From: Bacillus pumilus
Lineage (GTDB): Bacteria; Bacillota; Bacilli; Bacillales; Bacillaceae
DNA: 64,000 nt
Reading direction: 5' to 3'
NCBI RefSeq assembly: GCF_900186955.1
Contig: NZ_LT906438.1
Location: 558,001 to 622,000, forward strand
Part shown: piece by piece, positions 18,003 to 25,785 of the stretch
Numbering within the stretch: the stretch's first letter is position 1
Layout: the number at the start of each line of letters is the position of its first letter
The notes under the pieces: generated by a model
Seen by the model: only the letters and a program-made list of their open reading frames with translations
Databases searched by the model: none
What the model was told of the DNA's origin: nothing
Position numbers and translations under genes: made by a program

Positions 18003-18296
18003 ATGAAAAAGGTCATGTCTTCTGTTTTAGTTGGAGCAATTGTCTTAACGGGTGCTGGGGTCACAACTGCTCCAGTGGAAGCAAAGGAGCAAACAAACAG
18101 TGAAATAACGGCTCAGGCCAGTCGAACTGTTTCAGTAACAAGAACATATACGACATCAAATATCCCAGAAAGTATTGTATATGCAGAGGATGGCTGGGTC
18201 GGTATTTTAAAACAAACCTCTATTAAAGAATTGGGATTAGGAAAATATAGTGTCACATTTACTGGAACAGTGGTACGCGATCCAGGATTTAATTAA
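18003..18296 (+). CDS. Secreted protein of unknown function
   Basis: A 97-residue protein with a Sec signal peptide (MKKVMSSVLVGAIVLTGAG, cleavage likely after PVEA). The mature domain of about 70 residues is rich in Thr, Ser and Val (SRTVSVTRTYTTSNIPESIV), likely beta-rich. ATG 18003 follows AAGGGAGGG. I do not recognise the family. The gene is divergent from the 37-residue secreted peptide gene, so both may share regulation from the 187-base gap. Confidence 0.75.
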   Translation: MKKVMSSVLVGAIVLTGAGVTTAPVEAKEQTNSEITAQASRTVSVTRTYTTSNIPESIVYAEDGWVGILKQTSIKELGLGKYSVTFTGTVVRDPGFN

Positions 18297-18306
18297 ATAA
18301 AATGCA

Positions 18307-18337
18307 AAGCTGACAGGTGGACAAGCCTGTCAGCTTT
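18307..18337. terminator. Terminator between the secreted protein and the XRE-cupin gene
   Basis: AAGCTGACAGG / CCTGTCAGCTT with an eight-base loop and six T. It overlaps the end of the convergent xre gene. Confidence 0.85.
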
Positions 18338-18893
18338 TTTCATGAGGATAATAAAGAATCATTTGCAGCCGGACCATTTGTTCTCCGGTTTGTTTATATG
18401 CATGCGTACGGTCCGCTTTAAAACGAATGGAGTCGCCGGCGTTTAAGCTGTATTGCTCATCTCCAATGGATATATCAAGCGCTCCCTCAAAAACGGTAAT
18501 CAATTCCTCTGTCCCACCAATGTGTTCATTTGCATGCAGCGACCCGCCAGGATCAATTTCTACTCGGTACACTTCAAATTTCCCCCGGTTATCAAAAGGA
18601 AAAGTCGTATATACGCGATATCGCCCATCATCTTCCGTTAAAATCTGTGCATCTTCATTGCGTACTACTTTGATTTCAGGCTGTGGTGCGTGAATGAGCT
18701 CACTAAAAGATACCTTTAATCCGTTGGCGATTTTCCATAAAGTCGTGATGGTAGGGGTTGATTCTCCTCTTTCAATTTGTCCAATCATGGTTTTGCTGAC
18801 ACCTGTTAATTCTGCCATCTTTTCGAGGCTTAATTTCTTTTGGTCTCTAAGAAGCCTCACATTTTTAGAAATAATCGATTGTACATCTTCCAT
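18330..18893 (-). CDS. XRE family regulator with C-terminal cupin domain
   Basis: A 187-residue protein joining a lambda-repressor-type helix-turn-helix (KMAELTGVSKTMIGQIERGE, STPTITTLWKIANGL) to a cupin domain from about residue 105 (HIGGTEELITVFEGALDISI, LNAGDSIRFKADRTHAY). This architecture is common in repressors of amino-acid or small-molecule exporters and catabolic genes. It is divergent from a LysE exporter gene, its probable target. A dyad at 18933-18954 in the shared region is a candidate operator. Confidence 0.9.
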   Translation of the reverse strand: MEDVQSIISKNVRLLRDQKKLSLEKMAELTGVSKTMIGQIERGESTPTITTLWKIANGLKVSFSELIHAPQPEIKVVRNEDAQILTEDDGRYRVYTTFPFDNRGKFEVYRVEIDPGGSLHANEHIGGTEELITVFEGALDISIGDEQYSLNAGDSIRFKADRTHAYKQTGEQMVRLQMILYYPHEKS

Positions 18894-18932
18894 GAAAAAA
18901 ACTCCTTTCTCTATTTACTTTATAAAGACCGA

Positions 18933-18954
18933 ACGTTACAATAAAACGTAACAT
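18933..18954. promoter_or_regulatory. Candidate operator between the XRE-cupin and LysE genes
   Basis: Inverted half sites ACGTTAC and ACGTAACA-like arms (GTTAC at 18935, GTAAC at 18948) lie in the 111-base divergent region. Position and symmetry fit a repressor site, but no footprint motif is known to me. Confidence 0.4.
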
Positions 18955-19004
18955 ACGCAATAAAGTAATTAAAGTCTTAATAACGTACAAGGGAGGCGGC
19001 AACT

Positions 19005-19592
19005 ATGATTCTTTCTATGTTGATCTATGCTTTTGTGAGCAGCTTTACCCCAGGGCCAAACAACATCATGGCCATGGTCTTTACGAATAAATATGGGGTC
19101 AAGCAAACATTTCGATTTTGTTTAGGTGTGGGTATCGGATTTCTCGTTATTTTGTGTTTGAGTTGCTTCTTTAATATCATTCTTTATCAAGTGATGCCGA
19201 AAATAGGCTGGGTCATGGCGTTCATCGGAGCTGCATACATGATTTATTTAGCGGTCAAAATCATGAAAAGTAAAGGCGGGGATGACGAAACACTTGATCG
19301 TTACAATCATTTTGTCCCTGGTATGATGCTGCAATTTATCAACCCAAAAGCGATCTTGTATGGATTGACTGTGATTTCAACATTTGTTTTGCCATATGGA
19401 CAATCGAATATGCAGTATGTCATATGGACGCTGATTCTCGCACTTATTGGATTTCTCGGTACATTTAGCTGGAGCCTATTTGGCTCTTTGTATAAGCGCT
19501 TTTTGACTGCTTATGAAAGACCGTTCCAGTATGTCATGGGGCTGCTTCTAATATACAGTGCGATTTCAATGGTATGGGGTTATGTGATGTAA
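19005..19592 (+). CDS. LysE family translocator
   Basis: A 195-residue membrane exporter with about six helices. The family start FVSSFTPGPNNIMAM is present, as is the mid-protein FINPKAILYGLTVIS motif. LysE/RhtB proteins export amino acids or homoserine-lactone-like compounds; the specific substrate is unknown. ATG 19005 follows GGGAGGCGG. It is divergent from the XRE-cupin regulator and convergent with a GNAT gene whose stop is four bases away. Confidence 0.9.
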   Translation: MILSMLIYAFVSSFTPGPNNIMAMVFTNKYGVKQTFRFCLGVGIGFLVILCLSCFFNIILYQVMPKIGWVMAFIGAAYMIYLAVKIMKSKGGDDETLDRYNHFVPGMMLQFINPKAILYGLTVISTFVLPYGQSNMQYVIWTLILALIGFLGTFSWSLFGSLYKRFLTAYERPFQYVMGLLLIYSAISMVWGYVM

Positions 19593-19596
19593 GTAG

Positions 19597-20148
19597 TCAG
19601 AAGCTTGGCCGCTGCCTGCCCATCACAACAGTATTGTAATAAAGTCCATCTGCCAGACGTTTATCATTTTTTAATACCCCTTCAATCAGAAAGCCATGGT
19701 GCTCATATAACCGAATGGCTTTTTGGTTCGTTTCTAGCACTTGAAGTGACATCTTCTGGATGCCTTGCTGATCAGCCCAGCCAATAGAAGCGGCTAAAAG
19801 CTCTTTGCCAATGTGATAGCCCCAAGCATCCTTTTGAATGGCAACGCCAAAAGTCACTTTGTGAGCAAAGCGCTTGAGTGAATGTCCCTCACATCTTGAG
19901 AAACCAACAATGTCTCCTTCAATATCAGCGACCAAAAATAAATGCCTGCTTTGTTTGGTATCCTCTTGAATCAACACCTCAAAATCTTTTTCATGAAGAA
20001 AGGCTTCGCCTGGTTCACGGTCTAAATATTCTGTTTCACCATCAATTTTCAGCCTGAGCGCTGATAACTGCTTGGCATCGCCAATTGCAGCAGACCGAAT
20101 CCGATAGGTCAAGTCACGAACGGTGAATATGTTTTCAGAGATCATCAT
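19597..20148 (-). CDS. GNAT family N-acetyltransferase
   Basis: A 183-residue acetyltransferase. The acetyl-CoA loop region is VAIQKDAWGYHIGKELLAAS (W-G-Y-H-I-G), with MSLQVLETNQKAIRLYEHHG following, as in phosphinothricin/streptothricin-like and RimL-like enzymes. The acceptor is unknown. It ends next to the LysE gene but is transcribed from its own promoter. Confidence 0.87.
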   Translation of the reverse strand: MMISENIFTVRDLTYRIRSAAIGDAKQLSALRLKIDGETEYLDREPGEAFLHEKDFEVLIQEDTKQSRHLFLVADIEGDIVGFSRCEGHSLKRFAHKVTFGVAIQKDAWGYHIGKELLAASIGWADQQGIQKMSLQVLETNQKAIRLYEHHGFLIEGVLKNDKRLADGLYYNTVVMGRQRPSF

Positions 20149-20207
20149 AGAACACCAACCTTTCTTTCTATTATGTCTATCATACCTGAAACGTGTACAT
20201 AGCAGGT

Positions 20208-20272
20208 GAAAGCTTTTAAGTCTGTTTTATAGATCATTATTTTTTAATCCAGCTGACGCTGGCTGGATTTTC
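20208..20272. repeat. 65-bp direct repeat, left copy, containing a hairpin
   Basis: This stretch recurs at 22313-22377 with about six mismatches. Both copies share AAAGCTTTTAAGTCT, ATAGATCATTATTTTTTAATC and a terminator-like hairpin AATCCAGC...GCTGGATT ending in TTTTC. The two copies bracket exactly the LysR and aldo/keto reductase genes. The left copy reaches the LysR stop codon. Confidence 0.85.
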
Positions 20273-21164
20273 ATGATTTAGACTGAGAACTTAAATAGGC
20301 TTCTCTCACAACTGTTAAAAAGTGGTCAGCGACGGTTGATGTTTCATCTTGTCTCCATGAAACATATAAATTTACTTTTGGTGTAGTTTCTTGGATTTTT
20401 CTATAAACAACCCCTGAGCGTTTTACGCTTTCTACTGAGGATGGAACCACAGAGATTCCCATTCCTGCAGCAACTAAATTCACAATCGTATGCATTTGAA
20501 TAGCTTCCTGAACTACGTTTAAACTTATGCTATTTTCCCAAAAGTAGCTGATAATTAAATCATAAAATGCTGCACCTAGATGACGTGGAAACATGATAAA
20601 TGGTTCATTGGCTAATAAATGAATTGGAACTTTGGGAAATGAAGCTAAAGGATGATTTTCTGGCAAAACCAAGCTTAATGATTCCTCACAACAAATTTCT
20701 GAGGTAAGTATCTTATTATTTTGGTTAGAACGAATAAATCCTATTTGAATTTCTTTCTTATATAGTGCTTTTAACTGCTGTTCTGTAGCCATTTCACATA
20801 AGACAAGATGGATGTTAGGGAAACTTTCTCGAAACCTTTTAATAATATCAATCACAATATCAGTAGAATCAACGAAACCGATCGTTAAATGACCTATTCT
20901 TCCGTCATCTGCAAGCTGTGTTGCTTTAATCGTTCTATCTACTTGAAGAAGCGTACGGCGGGCTTCTTCTAAAAATACTCTCCCCGAATCTGAAAGTTCA
21001 ACCTGTCTTCTCGTTCTATGAAAAAGCGTAACACCTAACTCTTCTTCTAATTTGCGAATTTCCTGACTTAATGGAGGCTGTGCCATTTTAAGACGTTCAG
21101 CTGCCCGGCTAAAATTTAGTTCTTCAGCAACCATGATAAAATAACGTATTTGTCTCAGATCCAT
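20271..21164 (-). CDS. LysR family transcriptional regulator
   Basis: A 297-residue LysR protein with a helix-turn-helix typical of the CbbR/CatR-like branch (FIMVAEELNFSRAAERLKMA, QPPLSQEIRKLEEELGVTLF) and an effector domain (IGFVDSTDIVIDIIKRFRES). It starts at ATG 21164 behind GGGGGG and ends at the left 65-bp repeat. It is divergent from a broken aldo/keto reductase gene, its likely former target. Confidence 0.92.
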   Translation of the reverse strand: MDLRQIRYFIMVAEELNFSRAAERLKMAQPPLSQEIRKLEEELGVTLFHRTRRQVELSDSGRVFLEEARRTLLQVDRTIKATQLADDGRIGHLTIGFVDSTDIVIDIIKRFRESFPNIHLVLCEMATEQQLKALYKKEIQIGFIRSNQNNKILTSEICCEESLSLVLPENHPLASFPKVPIHLLANEPFIMFPRHLGAAFYDLIISYFWENSISLNVVQEAIQMHTIVNLVAAGMGISVVPSSVESVKRSGVVYRKIQETTPKVNLYVSWRQDETSTVADHFLTVVREAYLSSQSKS

Positions 21165-21326
21165 TTTTTATGCCCCCCTATACATTTCAACATTGCTTAT
21201 TGTGTTTTTTAATGGAAATATTTTTAGTTATATAAAATATATATATATTTATCTGAATATATATATTATACATATTAACGGCCTCTTTTTATAATGAAAG
21301 TATTCTTTCAAAAGGAGGGCATTATT
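21165..21326. promoter_or_regulatory. Divergent AT-rich control region of the LysR/AKR module
   Basis: About 160 bases with long alternating AT tracts (21225-21270). It must hold both promoters and the LysR site. The AT-rich blocks prevent a confident promoter call. Confidence 0.4.
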
Positions 21327-22315
21327 ATGGAGTATAGTAAACTTGGAAATAGTGGATTAACAATTAGTAAACTTGCATACGGAAACTGGATTAATCATGG
21401 TGGTAAGATAAATGAAGAAACTGCCCATGATTGTGTGAAAGCTGCTCTTGATGTTGGTATTACGACGTTTGATACTGCTGATGTTTATTCAGACACCAAG
21501 GCTGAAGAGATACTAGGCAGGTCTTTAAAAGGGATCCGGCGAGAGAGCATTGAACTATGTACAAAAGTATGTCATCCAACCGGTACCGGGAAAAACGATA
21601 GAGGATTATCACGCAAGCATATTTTGGAAAACTGTCATGCCTCTTTGCGACGTTTACAAACGGATTATATTGATATTTACTATGCACATAGGTTTGATCC
21701 AACTACACCTCTGGAAGAAACGATGTTAGCTTTCGCAGATCTAGTAAGACAGGGTAAAGTGAACTATATTGGTGTAAGTGAGTGGACAGCAGAACAAATT
21801 ACTCGAGGGGCAGCGCTTGCACGAGAGCTAAATGTCCCCCTTATCGCCAGCCAACCTCAATACTCCTTGTTATGGAGAATCATTGAAAGTGATGTAATAC
21901 CGACTTGCCAGCGTGAAGGACTTGGCCAGGTAGTATGGTCGCCTTTGGCCCGGGGATCCTTACTGGAAAGTATCTTCCAGGAAAAACACTTCCGACTAAT
22001 TCGCGTGCTAACTCATCTGCTGGAAAACCTTTTTTTAAAAACCTTGCTCAACGCTGGATGAATAATAACACCTTAGAGGCGATCCAAAAGCTTAAGCCCA
22101 TCGCACAAGAGGTTGATCTTACTCTTGCTCAGCTTGCGATAGCATGGGTACTGCAAAACCAGAACGTTTCTGCAGCAATTATCGGTGCTTCTAGTCCAGA
22201 ACAGGTGAGGGAGAATGCTTTAGCATCTGAGGTGAAAATTGAAACTGAGATGATGAATCAGATTGACGAAATTCTAGGTGATCTGGTTGAGTACGATCAG
22301 AGTAAAACAGGTTAA
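21327..22315 (+). pseudogene. Aldo/keto reductase, frameshifted
   Basis: Two overlapping frames together encode an aldo/keto reductase of about 329 residues (KCNAB/YhdN/IolS-like). The first frame runs from ATG 21327 through TFDTADVYSD, the Lys motif ELCTKVC, YYAHRFDPTTPLEE, YIGVSEW and VVWSPLARG. Around 21950-21956 the frame must change by one base to continue as GILTGKYLPGKTLPT and the C-terminal QVRENALASEVKI. A single missing base in GCCCGGGGATC accounts for it. The product from the first frame would lack the C-terminal cofactor-binding part. A sequencing error is the main alternative. Confidence 0.8.
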
Positions 22316-22377
22316 AGCTTTTAAGTCTATCTTATAGATCATTATTTTTTAATCCAGCCGACCTTGGCTGGATTTTC
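22313..22377. repeat. 65-bp direct repeat, right copy, containing a hairpin
   Basis: Second copy of the 20208-20272 sequence, starting right at the stop codon of the aldo/keto reductase. It carries the hairpin AATCCAGCCGACCTTGGCTGGATT followed by TTC and can act as terminator of that gene. Confidence 0.85.
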
Positions 22378-22412
22378 TTGTTGCTGTAGTTTCTTGGATC
22401 GCACACTCAGAT

Positions 22413-22437
22413 GTTTTGTATCTGTGAAAAAGGCTAA
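22413..22437 (+). promoter_or_regulatory. Possible SigmaB promoter of the csbD-like gene
   Basis: GTTTTG (22413-22418) and GGCTAA (22432-22437) are separated by 13 bases. They resemble the SigmaB consensus GTTTAA-N12-15-GGGTAA with one mismatch in each box. CsbD is a SigmaB-controlled protein in B. subtilis, which supports the call. Confidence 0.45.
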
Positions 22438-22468
22438 ATGAATAGTATCAAACGTGGAGGTGGAACAA

Positions 22469-22654
22469 ATGAGTGAAGAAAAAGGACATATGGATAAAGC
22501 GAAAGGAAAAACAAATCAAGCCAAAGGTCAATTGAAAGAGAAACTTGGCGAAGCAACAGATCATCAAAACCTGAAAGCAGAAGGGAAAAAGGATCAAGCC
22601 AAAGGAAAGCTTCAAGATAAAAAAGGGGATTTGAAAAATCACCTGAACCAGTAA
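22469..22654 (+). CDS. CsbD family stress protein
   Basis: A 61-residue, highly charged and probably unfolded protein made of two imperfect repeats with the pattern DKAKGKTNQAKGQLKEKLGE and KDQAKGKLQDKKGDLKN. That is the CsbD signature. Function is unknown beyond general stress induction. ATG 22469 follows GGAGGTGG; an in-frame upstream start lies within that site. Confidence 0.9.
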   Translation: MSEEKGHMDKAKGKTNQAKGQLKEKLGEATDHQNLKAEGKKDQAKGKLQDKKGDLKNHLNQ

Positions 22655-22802
22655 ATCCGAAAACATGGCACTGCTTCATGTCTCCATCATGACATGTCTT
22701 TCATCAATAAAATGAATAGATGTGTGAAAAGAATTGATTATACGCGCTCGCTATCATCATGTAGACTTGAGACAGAAGACATGATCAAGGGAGATGGTTG
22801 AG

Positions 22803-23465
22803 ATGAAGCAAGTGTGGGAGAAAGTTGACGAGTATATCACAGACAAGTTGATTCCTAAAGATGATGTTTTGGAGCAAGCTCTTACTCATAATAAGCAAGC
22901 AGGCCTGCCAGAAATTGATGTGTCACCAGCTCAAGGGAAAATGCTTTATTTATTAGCAAAAACCAAGAATGCAAAGCGCATTTTAGAGATCGGGACACTT
23001 GGTGGATACAGTACCATTTGGTTGGCGCGTGCTCTTGAAGAGGATGGAGAACTCATCACATTAGAGGCTGTCAGCCACCATGTACAGATTGCTCAGCAAA
23101 ACATTAGTAGAGCGGGCTTATCGGAACGGGTGAGCATTTTGCAAGGAAAGGCATTGGATACGCTAGCCCAGTTAAAAGAGAGGGATGTGCTTCCGTTCGA
23201 TTTGATTTTCATTGATGCAGATAAACCGAACAACCCGAAATATCTAAAGTGGGCGTTACACTTCTCAAAAAAGGGAACAGTCATTATTGCAGACAATGTC
23301 GTGAGAAATGGAGCAGTCCTTCATGACTCTAATGGGGATGAGCGAGTTCAAGGAACTCGTGAATTTTTCAATTTACTCAAACAAGAGTCAAGAATAGAGG
23401 CTACAGCCATTCAAACTGTTGGTGAAAAGGGTTACGATGGATTTGTATACGGAATCGTAAAATGA
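22803..23465 (+). CDS. O-methyltransferase family 3 (SAM-dependent)
   Basis: A 220-residue catechol-type O-methyltransferase. Visible features are the SAM loop ILEIGTLGGYSTIWLARAL, the metal-binding FIDADKPNNPKYL and IIADNVVRNGAVL. Bacterial members methylate hydroxylated aromatics or tRNA (TrmR-like); which one applies is open. I choose ATG 22803, nine bases after AAGGGAG, over ATG 22794, which abuts that site. Confidence 0.88.
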   Translation: MKQVWEKVDEYITDKLIPKDDVLEQALTHNKQAGLPEIDVSPAQGKMLYLLAKTKNAKRILEIGTLGGYSTIWLARALEEDGELITLEAVSHHVQIAQQNISRAGLSERVSILQGKALDTLAQLKERDVLPFDLIFIDADKPNNPKYLKWALHFSKKGTVIIADNVVRNGAVLHDSNGDERVQGTREFFNLLKQESRIEATAIQTVGEKGYDGFVYGIVK

Positions 23466-23468
23466 AAC

Positions 23469-23497
23469 AAAGCTTAACCGCATGCGGTTAAGCTTTT
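23469..23497. terminator. Terminator between the methyltransferase and azlD
   Basis: AAAGCTTAACCGCATGCGGTTAAGCTTTTT forms a nearly loop-free perfect palindrome with T on the right and A on the left, so it suits both converging genes. Confidence 0.9.
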
Positions 23498-23501
23498 TCT
23501 T

Positions 23502-23822
23502 TTAAAAAAACCATCTGGCAGTCCCCATCAGCATGACGCCTACAAGAACAGTAAGTGATAAGCTCTTTGTCCAAACAGCGATCACGACGGTCGGAACCAA
23601 GACAGCAAGGTACATCCAGTGAATGGTGACACCTGTTGTGGTATGAATGAACAAATGCTCTGCAATTAAAGCCGTAAAGATACAAATGGGAATAAACGAT
23701 AACCACTTGAGCACCACTTCAGGCAGCTCGATACTTCGTACAAATATAAAGGGAACGACCCTTGGAATCACAGTGACAATCATACAGCCGAGAATGAGCC
23801 ACATCATAAAACTGCTGATCAT
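23502..23822 (-). CDS. azlD: AzlD family branched-chain amino acid transport subunit
   Basis: A 106-residue membrane protein with four hydrophobic segments (MISSFMMWLILGCMIVTVIP at the start). AzlD works with AzlC as an exporter of branched-chain amino acids and their analogues such as azaleucine. It overlaps azlC by four bases (ATGA). In B. subtilis azlCD belongs to an AzlB-controlled operon with brnQ; here the pair stands alone. Confidence 0.88.
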   Translation of the reverse strand: MISSFMMWLILGCMIVTVIPRVVPFIFVRSIELPEVVLKWLSFIPICIFTALIAEHLFIHTTTGVTIHWMYLAVLVPTVVIAVWTKSLSLTVLVGVMLMGTARWFF

Positions 23823-24544
23823 TTATCTGTCACCACCCCAATGGTTGCGACAATTATGGTGGCTAATAGAACAGCCACGTGTGATGGAACAAAATGAAGC
23901 AGGACAAACATCGCAACGACCATATACAAAACAAGTGACAGGCGATGGGTTAATTTACTTTTAGGCACAGTTTGCAAAGAAAGAACCAGCAGTGCAGCAA
24001 ACATAGCGGAAAGAGCAAAATCAAGACCAAGTGCTTCAGGATTTGAGATCCAGTGTCCAAAAATGCCGCCAAGTATACAGGCAGCAATCCAGCACAAATA
24101 AGCCGTTATGTTCAGCCCGTGCATCCACCGGTTATTCAGCTTTCCATGCTGAGCTAATTTATTCATGGCTACGCCAAAGGATTCATCAGTCAGCAATAGA
24201 CCGAATCCAATATTTTGTTTTAAAGAGTAGCGTGTAAAATGAGGAGCCAGCGTCAGGCTTAGTAATAAATGACGCAGATTCACAATAAATGTAGTGAGAA
24301 TAATAGCGGAAAGGGGGCTTCCCGTGACAAGCAGTGCACAGATAATAAACTGTGAAGCACCTGCGTAAATAAAGATTGCTAGAAGCGCAATGTCCCATAG
24401 GCTCAACTGTGCGCTAATTCCAACAATTCCAAAGGCAAACCCGATACTCATATAACCAAGCAGGGTTGGCACACAATCTTTTATTCCCTCGAGAAATGGT
24501 TCATGTTCCGTGCTGGGAATATGTTTTCTAGCCTCAATATCCAA
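23819..24544 (-). CDS. azlC: AzlC family branched-chain amino acid exporter
   Basis: A 241-residue protein with five or more membrane helices and the family segment YMSIGFAFGIVGISAQLSLW, then AIFIYAGASQFIICALLVTG. It forms the large subunit of the AzlCD exporter. The probable start is TTG 24544 preceded by AGGAGTAGAGGT. Co-translated with azlD. No azlB-type Lrp gene is adjacent. Confidence 0.9.
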   Translation of the reverse strand: MDIEARKHIPSTEHEPFLEGIKDCVPTLLGYMSIGFAFGIVGISAQLSLWDIALLAIFIYAGASQFIICALLVTGSPLSAIILTTFIVNLRHLLLSLTLAPHFTRYSLKQNIGFGLLLTDESFGVAMNKLAQHGKLNNRWMHGLNITAYLCWIAACILGGIFGHWISNPEALGLDFALSAMFAALLVLSLQTVPKSKLTHRLSLVLYMVVAMFVLLHFVPSHVAVLLATIIVATIGVVTDK

Positions 24545-24722
24545 CGACCTCTACTCCTTTTCTGCGTGACGACCTATAGTTTTACTTACTATATGAAAAC
24601 GAATTTAGCATGTCAATATCCCCTTATCTTCTATTATATAAAGAAAAAAGGTGCAAAAAGGATTGAAGTCATCCAGAATATGTTATAAAGTATCAGAAAA
24701 TAAAAAAATTGGAGTGACGACA

Positions 24723-24776
24723 ATGCTGTGCAAACCTTTGTTTGAACATGATGTTCCAAATGCCCTCCGTCCATAA
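24723..24776 (+). CDS. 17-residue leader peptide of a translational attenuator
   Basis: ATG 24723 follows TTGGAGTG at good spacing and opens 17 codons: MLCKPLFEHDVPNALRP, ending TAA. The last codons (CTC CGT) are the first arm of a set of alternating CTCCGT/ACGGAG segments whose final member is the ribosome site of the exporter gene. Ribosome position on this leader would therefore decide whether that site is exposed, as in ermC. Length and location are those of attenuator leaders. The peptide itself matches nothing I know. Confidence 0.65.
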   Translation: MLCKPLFEHDVPNALRP

Positions 24777-24829
24777 CGGAGAGTGATCTCCGTTTGTGGA
24801 TATGGTATTCAAAATATCCAATAACGGAG
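24765..24829 (+). promoter_or_regulatory. Four-segment translational attenuator (ermC-like)
   Basis: Four mutually complementary segments occur in order: 1, CTCCGT 24765-24770; 2, ACGGAG 24776-24781; 3, CTCCGT 24788-24793; 4, ACGGAG 24824-24829. Segment 4 is the Shine-Dalgarno of the EamA gene. Pairing 1:2 with 3:4 hides the site; 3:4 is extended by GGATAT/ATATCC. Pairing 2:3 frees it and forms an eight-base stem, AACGGAGA/TCTCCGTT, closed by a GTGA (GNRA) tetraloop. No T-run follows, so control is at translation rather than transcription. Confidence 0.75.
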
Positions 24830-24837
24830 GGAAAATG

Positions 24838-25713
24838 ATGAATGAAAAATATATAGGCGCCCTTTACCTAGCAATCGCAGCAAGTATTTGGGGCGGCATG
24901 TACGTTGTTGTCAAAGTAACAGTAGCGGTTGTTCCGCCACTTGAGCTCGTCTGGATGAGATATGCTGTAGCAGGAGTCGTGTTGGTGATCACCATTTGGC
25001 GCTTAGGCTATTCCTTTAGATTAGATAAAAAAGATATCCCCCTTATGGTGTTGATTGGGCTGATCGGAAATTTCCTTTCAATCGTGACCCAAGAAATTGG
25101 GACGATGTATACCTCTGCACAAATGGGGGCTGTTATTACATCTGCAACTCCTGCGTTTATGGTGCTGTTTGCCTTCTTTCTATTAAAAGAAGCCATGACT
25201 GTTCGAAAGTGCGCATCCATCCTGCTTGCTACAGCAGGTGTATGGCTCATGATTGGACCAGTTGCAGTACAGACAGATGAATTTGTCGGTGGTCTTTCAT
25301 TGGTCTTCGCTGCTTTAACATGGGCGCTGATGTCTGTTTTGCTCAAACGTGTTCCAGGAAAGTATCCTCAGGTGGTGACAACCACATATGCGATCATCAT
25401 TGCATTCATTGTTTTAACACCGCCTGTATTATTTCGTTTACCTCACCTAGATGTGGAACAGATGGCAAGGCCGGAGATTTGGGGCGGTATTCTTTATCTA
25501 GGCATCATCTCAACAGCTCTAGCATTCTTTTTATGGAATAGAGGGCTTCAATTAATGGATGCCTCAAGCGGCGGTTTGTTCTTTTTCTTTCAACCGATCG
25601 TAGGTGCCGTTCTTGGCTGGCTGCTTTTGGGAGAAGAAATGGGATTACGCTCATTCATTGGCATTCTATGTATCTTTGCAGGTGTCTATACTGTGCTGCG
25701 TCAAAAGGAATAA
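24838..25713 (+). CDS. EamA family (DMT superfamily) exporter
   Basis: A 291-residue transporter with ten helices in two EamA repeats (first from LYLAIAASIWGGMYVVVKVT; second from GLSLVFAALTWALMSVLLKR). Each repeat ends with the typical helix pattern, e.g. FFQPIVGAVLGWLLLGEE. The family exports metabolites, amino acids or drugs. The start is ATG 24838 (or 24835) after GGAGGG. The attenuator upstream implies induction by something that stalls ribosomes, so an antibiotic substrate is plausible. A hairpin terminator follows. Confidence 0.88.
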   Translation: MNEKYIGALYLAIAASIWGGMYVVVKVTVAVVPPLELVWMRYAVAGVVLVITIWRLGYSFRLDKKDIPLMVLIGLIGNFLSIVTQEIGTMYTSAQMGAVITSATPAFMVLFAFFLLKEAMTVRKCASILLATAGVWLMIGPVAVQTDEFVGGLSLVFAALTWALMSVLLKRVPGKYPQVVTTTYAIIIAFIVLTPPVLFRLPHLDVEQMARPEIWGGILYLGIISTALAFFLWNRGLQLMDASSGGLFFFFQPIVGAVLGWLLLGEEMGLRSFIGILCIFAGVYTVLRQKE

Positions 25714-25749
25714 AAGAAGATGTCCCTTGTAATAGGGGCATCTTCTTTA
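25713..25749 (+). terminator. Terminator after the EamA gene
   Basis: AAAGAAGATG and CATCTTCTTT, with an inner CCC/GGG pairing, form a long stem. Confidence 0.85.
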
Positions 25750-25785
25750 TAAATGAGAGATTGAGAGAGGATGGAGGGAAATAGG

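Noticed and set aside
17702-18064. 120-residue version of the small secreted peptide gene
   Set aside because: The extra 83 codons overlap the divergent gene and its promoter; the internal ATG 17815 has a strong ribosome site and a proper signal peptide.
22434-22679. Two hydrophobic-looking minus frames opposite csbD
   Set aside because: Antisense of the Lys/Glu-rich CsbD repeats naturally yields Phe/Leu-rich frames; no start signals.
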